From contig CAYQTO010000152.1 in NCBI GenBank assembly GCA_964420455.1, positions 1-9,090 on the forward strand: a stretch of 9,090 nt of DNA. The letters are read 5' to 3'. This document shows positions 1-7,040 of the stretch, piece after piece (the stretch's first letter is position 1; each line of letters begins with the position of its first letter). The notes below the pieces were generated by a model. The model searched no databases, was not told the origin of the DNA, and saw only the letters and a list, made by a program, of their open reading frames with translations. The DNA is from CAYQTO01 sp964420455. GTDB lineage: Bacteria; Sumerlaeota; Sumerlaeia; SLMS01. The position numbers and the translations under genes are program-made.

Positions 1-2
1 TC

Positions 3-1001
3 GGCGCCGCCGCCATCCCCACACCCCTCCATCACCAGGGGGCCGTCTATATCGGTACCAACCTCGGCACCCTGCACTGTCTTGACGCGGAGACCGGCGA
101 GGAGCGCTGGCGTCGCCGTCTCGGTGCGGAGATCCTTCGCGCCCCGGCGATCCACGGCGACACGATCCTCGTCGGCGCGGGCGACGGCCGCATCCACGTC
201 CTCGGGCTCGACGGCACCGCCCGCAGCACGATCGACGCCGGCCACGCGGTCTACTGCCCGCTCGTCGTCGAGGACGGGCGCCTCTACTACGGCACCACCG
301 CCCCGCAACTGGTCTGCCACGACCTGGCACAGGACACGGTGGTCTGGCGCAACGGCGACGCCCGCTACTGCGTCGAGTCGCGCCCGGTCCTCACCGCCGA
401 CCGCGTATACTTCACCGCCTGGGACGGCTACTTTCACTGTATAGACAAGGCCAGCGGCAGCCAGATCTGGCGCGTGCCGGGGCCGAAAAACCGCGAGCGC
501 GAGGAGGAAGGCGGCAGCAGCACCCGCTACTACGGCCCGGCGGACACCCCTCCGATCGTCCTCGAGGACCGCATCGTCCTGTCTGACCGCGGCTACCTCG
601 CCGCGATCTACGATCTCGACGGTACCCACCGGAAGACCTTCGCAACCAACGTGGCCGCCCTCGCCCACGACCCGGATCACGCGCGTCTCATCGCCCGGCA
701 CATCGACGAGCCCGCGGCCGCCTATACGCTCGACGGCGAGAAGGTCTGGACCGCCTCCGTCGCCCCGGGGCGCCTGCCGGTCGTCCCCACGATCACCGGC
801 CGGTTGGTCCTCATGACGACCAACGATGGGCACCTCCACGCGATCGATCGCGCCACCGGCGCGACGCGATGGACGTACCGGGTGACGCCGCAGCTCTTTG
901 TCCTTGGGCGTGTCGCGGTGGACGAGGCGGGCCGCACCGCCTTTGCCGCCGGCATGGACGGCGTCCTGCGGGCGATCGACCTCGATTCAGTGACGGGCTA
1001 G
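3..1001 (+). CDS. PQQ-type (BamB-like) beta-propeller repeat protein, 5' truncated
   Basis: The reading frame is open from the left window edge and ends at TAG 999-1001, giving about 332 visible residues without a start. It contains about eight outer-strand/turn units typical of PQQ-like propellers: VYIGTNLGTLHCLDAETGEERW, ILVGAGDGRIHVLGLDG, LYYGTTAPQLVCHD, VYFTAWDGYFHCIDKASGSQIW, a degenerate unit near 560-640, AYTLDGEKVW, LVLMTTNDGHLHAIDRATG and FAAGMDGVLRAIDLDS. The pattern G.LYA.D..TG...W is the family signature. Eight units suggest that one propeller is nearly complete, so anything further upstream could be a signal peptide or another domain. In Verrucomicrobiota and Planctomycetota such propellers are often fused to a metallophosphoesterase or similar domain, but none is visible here. 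No enzymatic residues are evident, and a scaffolding, binding or PQQ-dependent role cannot be separated from this fragment. There is no convincing terminator after the stop, only a 5-bp hairpin at 1018-1031. Confidence 0.85.
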   Translation, partial: GAAAIPTPLHHQGAVYIGTNLGTLHCLDAETGEERWRRRLGAEILRAPAIHGDTILVGAGDGRIHVLGLDGTARSTIDAGHAVYCPLVVEDGRLYYGTTAPQLVCHDLAQDTVVWRNGDARYCVESRPVLTADRVYFTAWDGYFHCIDKASGSQIWRVPGPKNREREEEGGSSTRYYGPADTPPIVLEDRIVLSDRGYLAAIYDLDGTHRKTFATNVAALAHDPDHARLIARHIDEPAAAYTLDGEKVWTASVAPGRLPVVPTITGRLVLMTTNDGHLHAIDRATGATRWTYRVTPQLFVLGRVAVDEAGRTAFAAGMDGVLRAIDLDSVTG

Positions 1002-1194
1002 GGGGGGGCAAAGCGCACGCGGCACACCGCGGAAGGAACACCGGGCCGGCGATCACGGCGGGGGAGAAGAAGACGCCGGGGAGGGGACGGTCGCGGCGGA
1101 GGTTGGCGAGGGCCTCGCGGGGCCGATCGGAGAGGCAGCGAGAAATCTACTGGTCGATCAGGGAGGCACCTCCCCCCGGATGAAGGGAAAGGCG

Positions 1195-1225
1195 CCGGGA
1201 GGCGGAGGGGCGCCCCGCCTCCCGG
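1195..1225 (-). terminator. Intrinsic terminator of dps
   Basis: A perfect 11-bp inverted repeat (CCGGGAGGCGG at 1195-1205 and CCGCCTCCCGG at 1215-1225) with a 9-nt loop begins 20 nt past the dps stop codon. Read on the minus strand it is followed, after a few bases, by a pyrimidine-rich TTTCCCTTC stretch. On the plus strand no T-rich tail follows, so it is assigned to the minus-strand gene. Confidence 0.7.
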
Positions 1226-1245
1226 GGTTGCGGGCTCGTCGGATC

Positions 1246-1689
1246 CTAGCCGGCCAGGTAGCTTTCCAGCATCCAGATGGTCTTTTCGTGGACGCGGATG
1301 CGGCCGATCATCAGGTCCTCGGTCTCGTCGTCGTCGGCCTCGTCGGCCTTGTCTCGGGTTTCCGTGAGGGTCTTGACGAGGCGGCGGTTCAGCTCGGTGA
1401 GGTGGCGGACCATGGCGCTCGCGTCGGCGTCTTCCTTCAGTTCCTCCACACCGGACATGCTGGCGAGGTTACCAAGCCCGCCGGGGGCGTAGGCGCCCAG
1501 CGCGCGGATGCGTTCGGCGATCTCGTCGATCGCCTCGAACAACTCGGTGTATTGCTCCTCGAAGGCGTTGTGGAGGGCGAAGAAGCTGGGGCCCCGCACG
1601 TTCCAGTGGCACATGTGGGTCTGACCCAGCAGACAGTAGCTATCGGCGACGACCTGGCGCAGGCCTTTGACGACGTCGGATTGGCTCAT
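1246..1689 (-). CDS. dps: Dps-family DNA-protection / mini-ferritin protein
   Basis: This is a 147-residue cytoplasmic four-helix-bundle protein of the Dps family, whose members oxidise Fe(II) with H2O2, store iron in a dodecameric shell and protect DNA under stress. The inter-subunit ferroxidase signature is intact: H28 in HWNVRG, H40 and E44 in the H-x3-E spacing, then D55 and E59 in the D-x3-E-R-I-R-LG segment. The C-terminal helix carries the family motif DLMIGRIRVHEKTIWMLES (125-143). The protein is short and lacks the lysine-rich N-terminal tail used by E. coli Dps for DNA binding, so it may act mainly as a ferroxidase. The start is fixed by TAAGGAG (complement of 1698-1704), 8 nt upstream of ATG. 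The gene is monocistronic: a hairpin separates it from the GH81 gene upstream and a terminator follows it. No clear sigma-70 promoter could be picked in 1690-1810. Confidence 0.93.
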   Translation of the reverse strand: MSQSDVVKGLRQVVADSYCLLGQTHMCHWNVRGPSFFALHNAFEEQYTELFEAIDEIAERIRALGAYAPGGLGNLASMSGVEELKEDADASAMVRHLTELNRRLVKTLTETRDKADEADDDETEDLMIGRIRVHEKTIWMLESYLAG

Positions 1690-1813
1690 AACTGAATCTC
1701 CTTAAGAAGATGGGGCGACGGTTGGCGCCCAAGGAGGGATGACACAAGAACAAAGCCAGCCCGGCGTTTTGCGCTCGAGGAGTGTGACGTCTCGGATGCA
1801 GGAGGGCGGGTCG

Positions 1814-1853
1814 CCCGGGGTGGTGGGGTGATCTCCCACGGGTCCACCCCGGG
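1814..1853. terminator. Perfect 10-bp inverted repeat between GH81 and dps genes
   Basis: CCCGGGGTGG (1814-1823) and CCACCCCGGG (1844-1853) are exact reverse complements, with a 20-nt loop that can form a second short hairpin (TGGGG with TCCCA). It lies 30 nt downstream of the GH81 stop and is probably its transcription terminator or a 3'-end stabiliser. The T-rich flank (TCTGTTT) is on the plus-strand side, whereas the minus-strand side is GC-rich, so it is not a textbook intrinsic terminator for the gene it follows. Confidence 0.5.
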
Positions 1854-1883
1854 TCTGTTTCATAATGGGACCTTTTGGCGCCG

Positions 1884-4800
1884 TCAGTACAGCATCATCC
1901 AGGTGCCTTCCATGCCGGCGTTGCAGGACTGGAGTTCGGTGGTCCAGGTGAGGGCGTTCGGCGCCGCGATCAGGCAGCCGACCGGGGTTCCCTCGGAGTA
2001 GACAGTCACCGTCTGCTCCGTGTCCGTCGGATTGAAGACAACGAAGGTCGTCGTGTCCGTGCGGGCGTCATGAAGCGCGTTGCCGAGCGGTTCCGACAGG
2101 TGAAAGGTGTCGTCGACGGTTCCGTGGGCGCGCATGCTGTGTATATAGTAATACGTGATGCCGCCGATGTCGTTGTCCTCGACGACGGGGCTGTTGATGG
2201 AATCGAGGCGGTTCCACTCCTGGGCGGCGAGGTTGGTATCGAAGAGGGCCGTATATCCCATGAGGATATTGCCGAGGCTGGAGCCGAGGGGGGCGATGTC
2301 GAGGGGTCCGAACTCGCTCGCGGCGCGGTCGAGCTTGAGGGCGTCCCACACATCGCGGGCGAAGGCGGGATCGTCGGAGAAGTACTGCATGACGGCGGGG
2401 TGGAGGGGAATCCACTGGATGCCGTGGATCCAGGCGGGATCGCCGGAGAAGTAGGTGGCGTAGGCGGGGCCCCGGTCGAAGAGGATGCCGACCATGTGCT
2501 TTGGGTAGTTGGGCGCGAGAGTGTCGCCGTTGTAGTTGAACCAGTACTCCATGGTGGCGGCGGATTCGACCGCGTGGCCCATGGCGCCGGCGGCGGTCAT
2601 GGCGTCGTCGCCGAGGGCGCGGCCGAGGAAGAAGAGCCCGGCCCAGGACTGGGTCGCCTCGCTGCTGGATTCCTGGTTGTTGCCGACGGGGCCGGCGTAG
2701 CCGCCGGCCTGGCTGTGGCCCTTCCAGATATCGAAGGTGCGCAGGTACGGAAAGTCCGGGTCGTCGCGTTCCCAGTTGGCGTATTCCTTCGCCACGAGGC
2801 GCGCCATCGCCCCGTATTGGTCGAGGAAGGCCGGGTCGTAGAGACCGAGCGTTCCCGCCGCGATCGTGTGATAGCCGTAGTGGAAGTGGTGGTCCGTGAA
2901 GGCGGCGGACCCGAAGCTTTCGTTGAAGCCGACCAGGGCGCCCCAGCGCGGATAGCGGGCGAAGTAGTGCTCCCGCTCGTCCGGTGTATACGTGTACCAG
3001 TCGGCGAGGGCATTGCGCAGGGTGTTGCGGAGGGTGTTGGCGCTGGGGTGGTTGGTGTCGAAGGCGGCGGCGAGGTACTGGGCGTAGCGGCCGAGGTCCT
3101 TGCCGCCGAAGTAGGTCTCGGCGCCATAGTCGGTGCGGGTGGCAGCGCGGGCGATTTCCTGCGCCAGGATGCCGGGATCGAAGTCGTTGGGGAGTCCGGT
3201 GGTGGCCGGCGGCGGGGTGTTGGGAGTGATGCCGGCGAAGGGAAAGTCGATCCGGAAGGTGCGCCCGGTGGCACAGCGCAGGCGCCCGCGGACCACGCCG
3301 AACTCGATCCCCGAGGAGAAGTCCAGGTCGTTGTCCGTCGTCCGGTAATGGTGGGGGATCCATCCCTGGAGCGTGGCGTCGTTCGTCCCGCGGAGTTGCT
3401 CCATCACGAGTTCCCATTGGGTCCGCACGCGGCCGAGGGTCGGATCGTAGTCCCACGTATAGACGGAGTCGCGGGGCAGGGCGTAGGCGTGGTCGCGATA
3501 GGTGGCGATGTCGCCGGCGGCGGGCATGATGGCGAAGACGAACCAGCGGGCGTTGGGGGGCAGGCCGAGGAGCAGCTCGCTCCCCTCGCGGGTGATGGTG
3601 CTTCCGTCGGGGAGGAAGAGCCCCCAGGTGCGGCCTTCGGCCTGGATGCCCAGGACGTCGCGGCTGGCCGGCGTGTCGAGCGTGACCGGTGTGCCGTTCT
3701 CGTCGAAGAAGGTCGGCAGGCCCGGCAGGTCGAGCGTGGGATCGACGCCGGTTGCCTCCACCCAGACATAGGGGAGGCCGTGGCCGAAGGTCACGTCGAG
3801 GAACTGGGTGTCGCGCTGGCGGAGACGTGCGGTCACCGTCCAGTCGCCCCAGTCGAGGGCGTCGGCGGCTACGGGCGCAAAGGTGGTTCCCGCCGCGCCC
3901 GCGGCAAAGTCCGGATTGTCCGCCTGAAAGATCTGGTCCGCCAGCACGTGGCCCCACCCGCCGGTCTCCTGGTCCACGATCTCGATGGTGGCCGTCTGGC
4001 CGTCGAACTCGGAAACGTCCCACCGGTGGGGGAGCAGGGTCTCGCTGTTTTCGCCGGTGGTGCTGCGGACCACGGTGCCGTTGATGAGGAGGCTGACCGC
4101 GGCGGTGCCGGGGTGGCTGCCTCCGCCGACGAGGAAGTGGATATACGTGCGCTCGATGGTGAAGGGCGGTGAGGTGAGCGTGCCGGTGGGCCCGTCGCCG
4201 CCGTTGAAGCTGTTGGCGAGGCGCTCGCCCAGATAGCCGGACACGGTGGACTGGCCGGCGAGGGTGCCCGCGGCGGGCCCCGCGCCAAACGCGGTCCCCG
4301 TCGTCGTCCAACCCGCCGGGTAGGCGGTCCCTTCAAAGTCCGCGATCAGGATCACGTCCGGATCCACGACCGGTTCCACGCGGCCGCCGATCTCGACCTC
4401 GCCGGTGAGCAGCATCTCGCCGCCGCCAGCTGCCCAGGAGGCCGGGTGAAAGACGTTCACCCCGCGGTTGTCCATCGAAAGGGCCAGCGGGTAGGCCCAC
4501 ATCACCCCCGCGTATTGGCTGATGATCAGATGGGTCCACCAGTCGTTGGTGGGGACGGGGCGCCCCTGGGCCGAGGGGTCGATGTAGAGCGGTCGCTGGT
4601 AGGCCTCGAAGAGGACGCCCTCGCCCTCGTGGGCCGGGGGGCCGCTCGCGTAGGACCCGCCGCCGACAGCCACCGGCACGGGATCCGGCGGCACCACCTG
4701 GAAGGTCTCCGGCCCGTCGAGCACCACCGTGCCCGACGCGTCCGAGAGGAAATACAGATCGAACCAGCCACTGAATTGGCCCCCGGCATTGGGAAAGGTC

Positions 4801-5636
4801 ACCGTGCCGCTGGTCTCGCCGGTGGTCGGCGTCGCCCCCCCGCCAACGTAGAGTCGCGTCGCCGCCTCCGTCGCCGGGTCCCCGCCAAACGGCACGATCA
4901 CCAGATTGTTCTCCGCCGCGCCGGGGCCGTTCGCAAAGTCCACCACCACCGGCTCGTCGTTGCTGAACACCGACTCGTTCAGCCGCATGGCGGGCACCGC
5001 CGTGGCGCGCTCCACGATCTGAAAGCCCATCACCCCGCTGTCCTGGCCGCCGCCCACGTTCGCCTGCTGGATCACCAGCGTGTCGCCCGAGACGCCCTCG
5101 AAAAGCACATAGTTCCCGGGCGTCGTCTCGCCCGGCTGGCGCCCCGTCGCCTCCTGGAACCCGGTAAAGGTCGGCAGGATCCCCGCCACCTCGTAGAAGA
5201 TCTGTGTCCCGCCCCCGTTCAGGCGGATGTTGCCGTCCGCCCCCATCGCGTTGTTGCCGAAATAGACATACACGTCGTAGGAGCCGTAGGGGACGCCGGT
5301 GACCGTGATGACGTAGTTGTAGTCGGTGTCGCCGACCGCGAGGTAGCCATCCATGAGGCGGGCGTCCTGGGTGTCGGTGGGCGTGCCGGATTGCCAGCTG
5401 GCCATCGCCTGGTAGTCGACCGCGGCGGTGGTGGGAGTGCCGGAATCGTCCGCCAGGGCGGAAGCGTTGCCGGAGCTGCCGCCGAGGTTGGTCCAATTGG
5501 TGGCGGGACTGACGCCGGCGGTGCCCGTGACCTCGCGGCCGGACACGCCGGTAAAGTTCACATTGATGGAGGCGGCGGGAAGATGGACGGACTGGAAAAG
5601 GAGGAGGGTTGAAAGGGTGGAAAGGACGGGCTTCAT
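1884..5636 (-). CDS. Secreted GH81 endo-beta-1,3-glucanase with accessory beta-sandwich modules
   Basis: This 1250-residue exported enzyme is predicted to hydrolyse internal beta-1,3-glucan bonds (laminarin, curdlan, fungal wall glucan); the GH81 family is inverting. Residues 1-23 are a signal peptide (KPVLSTLSTLLLF core, cleavage near PAAS). Residues 24-212 form a beta-rich module beginning INVNFTG, of a type I associate with exported Verrucomicrobiota proteins; 213-317 is an Ig-like sandwich. GH81 begins near 340 (VPTNDWWTHL at 361-370), is interrupted by a foreign module at about 427-573, and resumes with LDWGDWTVTARL and the GHGLPYVWVE segment. The alpha-helical catalytic core contains FTDHHFHYGYH (913-923, candidate catalytic D915) and NQESSSEA (987-994, catalytic-site E989 and E993), then IHGIQWIPLHP (1070-1080). 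These three acidic positions match the known GH81 active site and are intact. The start is supported by GGAGA (complement of 5641-5645) and the signal peptide. It is far longer than a bare GH81 domain (about 650-750 residues). A putative operator lies just upstream. Confidence 0.93.
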   Translation of the reverse strand: MKPVLSTLSTLLLFQSVHLPAASINVNFTGVSGREVTGTAGVSPATNWTNLGGSSGNASALADDSGTPTTAAVDYQAMASWQSGTPTDTQDARLMDGYLAVGDTDYNYVITVTGVPYGSYDVYVYFGNNAMGADGNIRLNGGGTQIFYEVAGILPTFTGFQEATGRQPGETTPGNYVLFEGVSGDTLVIQQANVGGGQDSGVMGFQIVERATAVPAMRLNESVFSNDEPVVVDFANGPGAAENNLVIVPFGGDPATEAATRLYVGGGATPTTGETSGTVTFPNAGGQFSGWFDLYFLSDASGTVVLDGPETFQVVPPDPVPVAVGGGSYASGPPAHEGEGVLFEAYQRPLYIDPSAQGRPVPTNDWWTHLIISQYAGVMWAYPLALSMDNRGVNVFHPASWAAGGGEMLLTGEVEIGGRVEPVVDPDVILIADFEGTAYPAGWTTTGTAFGAGPAAGTLAGQSTVSGYLGERLANSFNGGDGPTGTLTSPPFTIERTYIHFLVGGGSHPGTAAVSLLINGTVVRSTTGENSETLLPHRWDVSEFDGQTATIEIVDQETGGWGHVLADQIFQADNPDFAAGAAGTTFAPVAADALDWGDWTVTARLRQRDTQFLDVTFGHGLPYVWVEATGVDPTLDLPGLPTFFDENGTPVTLDTPASRDVLGIQAEGRTWGLFLPDGSTITREGSELLLGLPPNARWFVFAIMPAAGDIATYRDHAYALPRDSVYTWDYDPTLGRVRTQWELVMEQLRGTNDATLQGWIPHHYRTTDNDLDFSSGIEFGVVRGRLRCATGRTFRIDFPFAGITPNTPPPATTGLPNDFDPGILAQEIARAATRTDYGAETYFGGKDLGRYAQYLAAAFDTNHPSANTLRNTLRNALADWYTYTPDEREHYFARYPRWGALVGFNESFGSAAFTDHHFHYGYHTIAAGTLGLYDPAFLDQYGAMARLVAKEYANWERDDPDFPYLRTFDIWKGHSQAGGYAGPVGNNQESSSEATQSWAGLFFLGRALGDDAMTAAGAMGHAVESAATMEYWFNYNGDTLAPNYPKHMVGILFDRGPAYATYFSGDPAWIHGIQWIPLHPAVMQYFSDDPAFARDVWDALKLDRAASEFGPLDIAPLGSSLGNILMGYTALFDTNLAAQEWNRLDSINSPVVEDNDIGGITYYYIHSMRAHGTVDDTFHLSEPLGNALHDARTDTTTFVVFNPTDTEQTVTVYSEGTPVGCLIAAPNALTWTTELQSCNAGMEGTWMMLY
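3918..4358 (-). other. Inserted beta-sandwich module inside the GH81 N-terminal domain
   Basis: Residues about 427-573 of the glucanase (VILIADFEG to DQIFQAD) form a self-contained segment with motifs GTAFGAGPAAGTL, LANSFNGGDGPTGTL, SPPFTIERTYIHFLVGGG and GGWGHVLADQI. From memory this matches a ~150-residue beta-sandwich module commonly attached to GH32-type and other glycosidases in Planctomycetota and Verrucomicrobiota. It splits the GH81 beta-sandwich: the flanking pieces (LTGEVEIGGRVEPVV before, FAPVAADALDWGDWTV after) join into a normal GH81 alignment. A glycan-binding role is inference; the boundaries are approximate. Confidence 0.7.
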
Positions 5637-5648
5637 GTCGTCTCCGTC

Positions 5649-5676
5649 GGGCCGATATCGTTAACCCATTCGGCCC
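5649..5676 (-). promoter_or_regulatory. Putative operator / leader hairpin upstream of GH81 gene
   Basis: GGGCCGA (5649-5655) and TCGGCCC (5670-5676) form a perfect 7-bp inverted repeat. Its loop and flanks contain the minus-strand element GAATGGGTTAACGATA (5656-5671). That element matches 15 of 16 bases of an element upstream of the neighbouring propeller gene (7046-7061). It ends 13 nt before the GH81 start and immediately precedes the Shine-Dalgarno sequence, a position suited to a repressor site or a translational hairpin. Regulation is inferred from the repeat and its placement. Confidence 0.5.
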
Positions 5677-5701
5677 CATTTATTCCGAATTCCGCAATCC
5701 G

Positions 5702-5729
5702 ATTATCCCCGGGGGAGGAGGCCCAAAAG
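5702..5729 (-). promoter_or_regulatory. Possible sigma-70-like promoter for the GH81 gene
   Basis: On the minus strand CTTTTG (complement of 5724-5729) is followed after 16 nt by GATAAT (complement of 5702-5707), a good -10 but a poor -35. A start of transcription near 5694 would place the putative operator (5649-5676) in the 5' leader. The -35 overlaps the T tract of the preceding terminator. This is a weak call based on sequence resemblance only. Confidence 0.22.
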
Positions 5730-5760
5730 TGACACGCCGCCTTCCCGAAGGAAGGCGGCG
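5725..5760 (-). terminator. Intrinsic terminator of the secreted propeller gene
   Basis: A perfect 11-bp GC-rich stem (CGCCGCCTTCC at 5735-5745 with GGAAGGCGGCG at 5750-5760) closes a CGAA tetraloop. It starts 37 nt after the propeller stop codon and is followed on the minus strand by TGTCACTTTT. It implies that the GH81 gene downstream is mostly transcribed from its own promoter, with read-through possible. Confidence 0.82.
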
Positions 5761-5796
5761 CGCACCCACAAGGAGAGTGATGGAGACCCGAGGTGC

Positions 5797-7020
5797 CTAG
5801 TAGAGAACGGTCCAGTCCTGGACACTGGTGGTGGCGAGGCTGATTTCGATGAGGGAGGCGGAGCCGCCCGCGGCGGTGATGCCGGAGAAGACGAGCCGCG
5901 AGTTGGCGGCGTCGTAGGCCAGCTGGCGGGTGATGAGGGTCGTATCGTCGACGTCGGTCTGGCCGGCGAGCATGGCCTCGGCGAGGTCCGCCTCGGGGAC
6001 GAAGAGCGTGGCGTCGCCGGTGGTGCCGTCGATGCGGACGATGCCCTCGTCGGCCGCGCCATCGCCCCCCTCGTTGAAGAAGTAGAGGTTGCCGTCGCTG
6101 TCGAGGGCGAGGCTGTCGTAGCCGATGTCGGTCGAGCCGAGGTCCGTCTCGATGTCGGCGGCCGCGGCAATCAGGCTGGCCGCGGGGGCTCCGCCAAGGC
6201 CGGTGACCCGGACGAGCGAGTCCGGCGCGGCGCTGATCGAGCGGTTCGACGTGCCCACGATCAGGTCCGTCCCGTCGGTGGTGAAGGGGCCAATGCGGAC
6301 TTCGAAGCCGGAGCCCGCGTCGATGCCGGACACACCGGTCTGGGTCTCGATGTCGGCCACCGTGATCACGTCGGCGAGGACCTGGGTGCCGTCGGTCGCC
6401 GGGCTGGCGCCAAAGTCGATCTCGCGGATGACGTCCGCGGGGGGGGCGCTGAAGTCCGCCTCCATGGAGACGTAGGCCACGTTGCCAACGCCGGTGATCT
6501 CGACCGCCCCGTCGGCGCTCGATTCCAGGCTCGAGACGCTGATCGGCGTGGCGGTTCCCGTTCCCGGATCGATGCTGACGATCGCCTCGTCGAAGGTCGA
6601 CGTATCGATGACGATCGCCACGATGTCGCCGTTGGCCAGGTAGTCGTAGGAATCGATGCGGGCCACCGAGTAGGACGTGGCGGCGGTGCCCGCCTGGATG
6701 GCCGACTCAATATCGGCGGTGGTGATGACCCGTTCCGCCGCCGGGGTCCCGCCCAGCGATGCCATGTCGAGCAGGACGATCTGGTCGTAGGTGCCGCCAG
6801 AAGCGGTGTTGCCGCCGGTGTCGAAGCGGGCCGTGGTGAAGGTGATCTGGCCCGACGGCGAGACCTTGACGTTCGAGATCCCGTTGCTGGTGAGCGATTC
6901 GGCCGTGCGGATGGCGTCCCACTCGGCCTGGCTGACCAAGGTGCTGGCGGTCTGAGCGTACCCCATGGCGGCCACGGAAAGAAGCGACGCCGTCAGGAGC
7001 GGAAATTGGAGAGACTTCAT
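5797..7020 (-). CDS. Secreted six-bladed beta-propeller-like protein, function unknown
   Basis: This 407-residue protein belongs to no family I recognise. An N-terminal signal peptide (KSLQFPLLTASLLSVAAMGYA, cleavage before Q23) sends it out of the cytoplasm. The mature part is acidic and rich in A, T, D and G, with almost no lysine. It consists of about six units of 50-65 residues, each with the pattern hydrophobic strand, DG or NG turn, hydrophobic strand, strand ending in D (VSIDPGTG, VRIDGTTG, VLLDMASLG), then a linker containing ADIE or a variant. The linkers are at about 28-37, 97-107, 159-168, 217-227, 283-293 and 339-349. This layout fits a six-bladed propeller closed by the C-terminal strand. 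The start chosen (7020 rather than an in-frame ATG at 7104) has GGAGGAG (complement of 7029-7035) 8 nt upstream and begins the signal peptide. Its putative operator is shared with the GH81 gene, suggesting a glucan-related surface or periplasmic role, which is inference. Confidence 0.85.
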   Translation of the reverse strand: MKSLQFPLLTASLLSVAAMGYAQTASTLVSQAEWDAIRTAESLTSNGISNVKVSPSGQITFTTARFDTGGNTASGGTYDQIVLLDMASLGGTPAAERVITTADIESAIQAGTAATSYSVARIDSYDYLANGDIVAIVIDTSTFDEAIVSIDPGTGTATPISVSSLESSADGAVEITGVGNVAYVSMEADFSAPPADVIREIDFGASPATDGTQVLADVITVADIETQTGVSGIDAGSGFEVRIGPFTTDGTDLIVGTSNRSISAAPDSLVRVTGLGGAPAASLIAAAADIETDLGSTDIGYDSLALDSDGNLYFFNEGGDGAADEGIVRIDGTTGDATLFVPEADLAEAMLAGQTDVDDTTLITRQLAYDAANSRLVFSGITAAGGSASLIEISLATTSVQDWTVLY

Positions 7021-7028
7021 GGGTGAAT

Positions 7029-7035
7029 CTCCTCC
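7029..7035 (-). promoter_or_regulatory. Ribosome binding site fixing the propeller start
   Basis: GGAGGAG on the minus strand lies 8 nt before ATG 7018-7020. It excludes the in-frame upstream ATG at 7104, which has no such site and would place 28 polar residues before the signal peptide and run through the palindromic operator. Confidence 0.85.
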
Positions 7036-7040
7036 GTTGG

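Noticed and set aside
999..1008. Run of eight G overlapping the TAG stop of the PQQ-type gene, considered as a phase-variable tract
   Set aside because: Slippage in the run leaves the TAG intact, so the protein end would not change.
1018..1031. CGCGG/CCGCG hairpin after the PQQ-type gene, considered as a terminator
   Set aside because: The stem is only 5 bp and no T tract follows.
1875..4172. A 765-codon plus-strand open frame antisense to the GH81 gene
   Set aside because: It lies opposite a complete, motif-verified gene. Its translation is a G/V/E/A/R-rich low-complexity string with no recognisable domain, as expected when a GC-rich gene keeps antisense frames open.
2068..4311. A 747-codon minus-strand frame overlapping GH81 in another phase
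   Set aside because: The translation is dominated by R, P, H and G and is a frame-shifted shadow of the GH81 coding sequence.
4446..5612. A 388-codon plus-strand frame opposite the GH81 N-terminal modules
   Set aside because: It is an antisense shadow with no ribosome binding site or domain. The opposite strand has a signal peptide and recognised modules.
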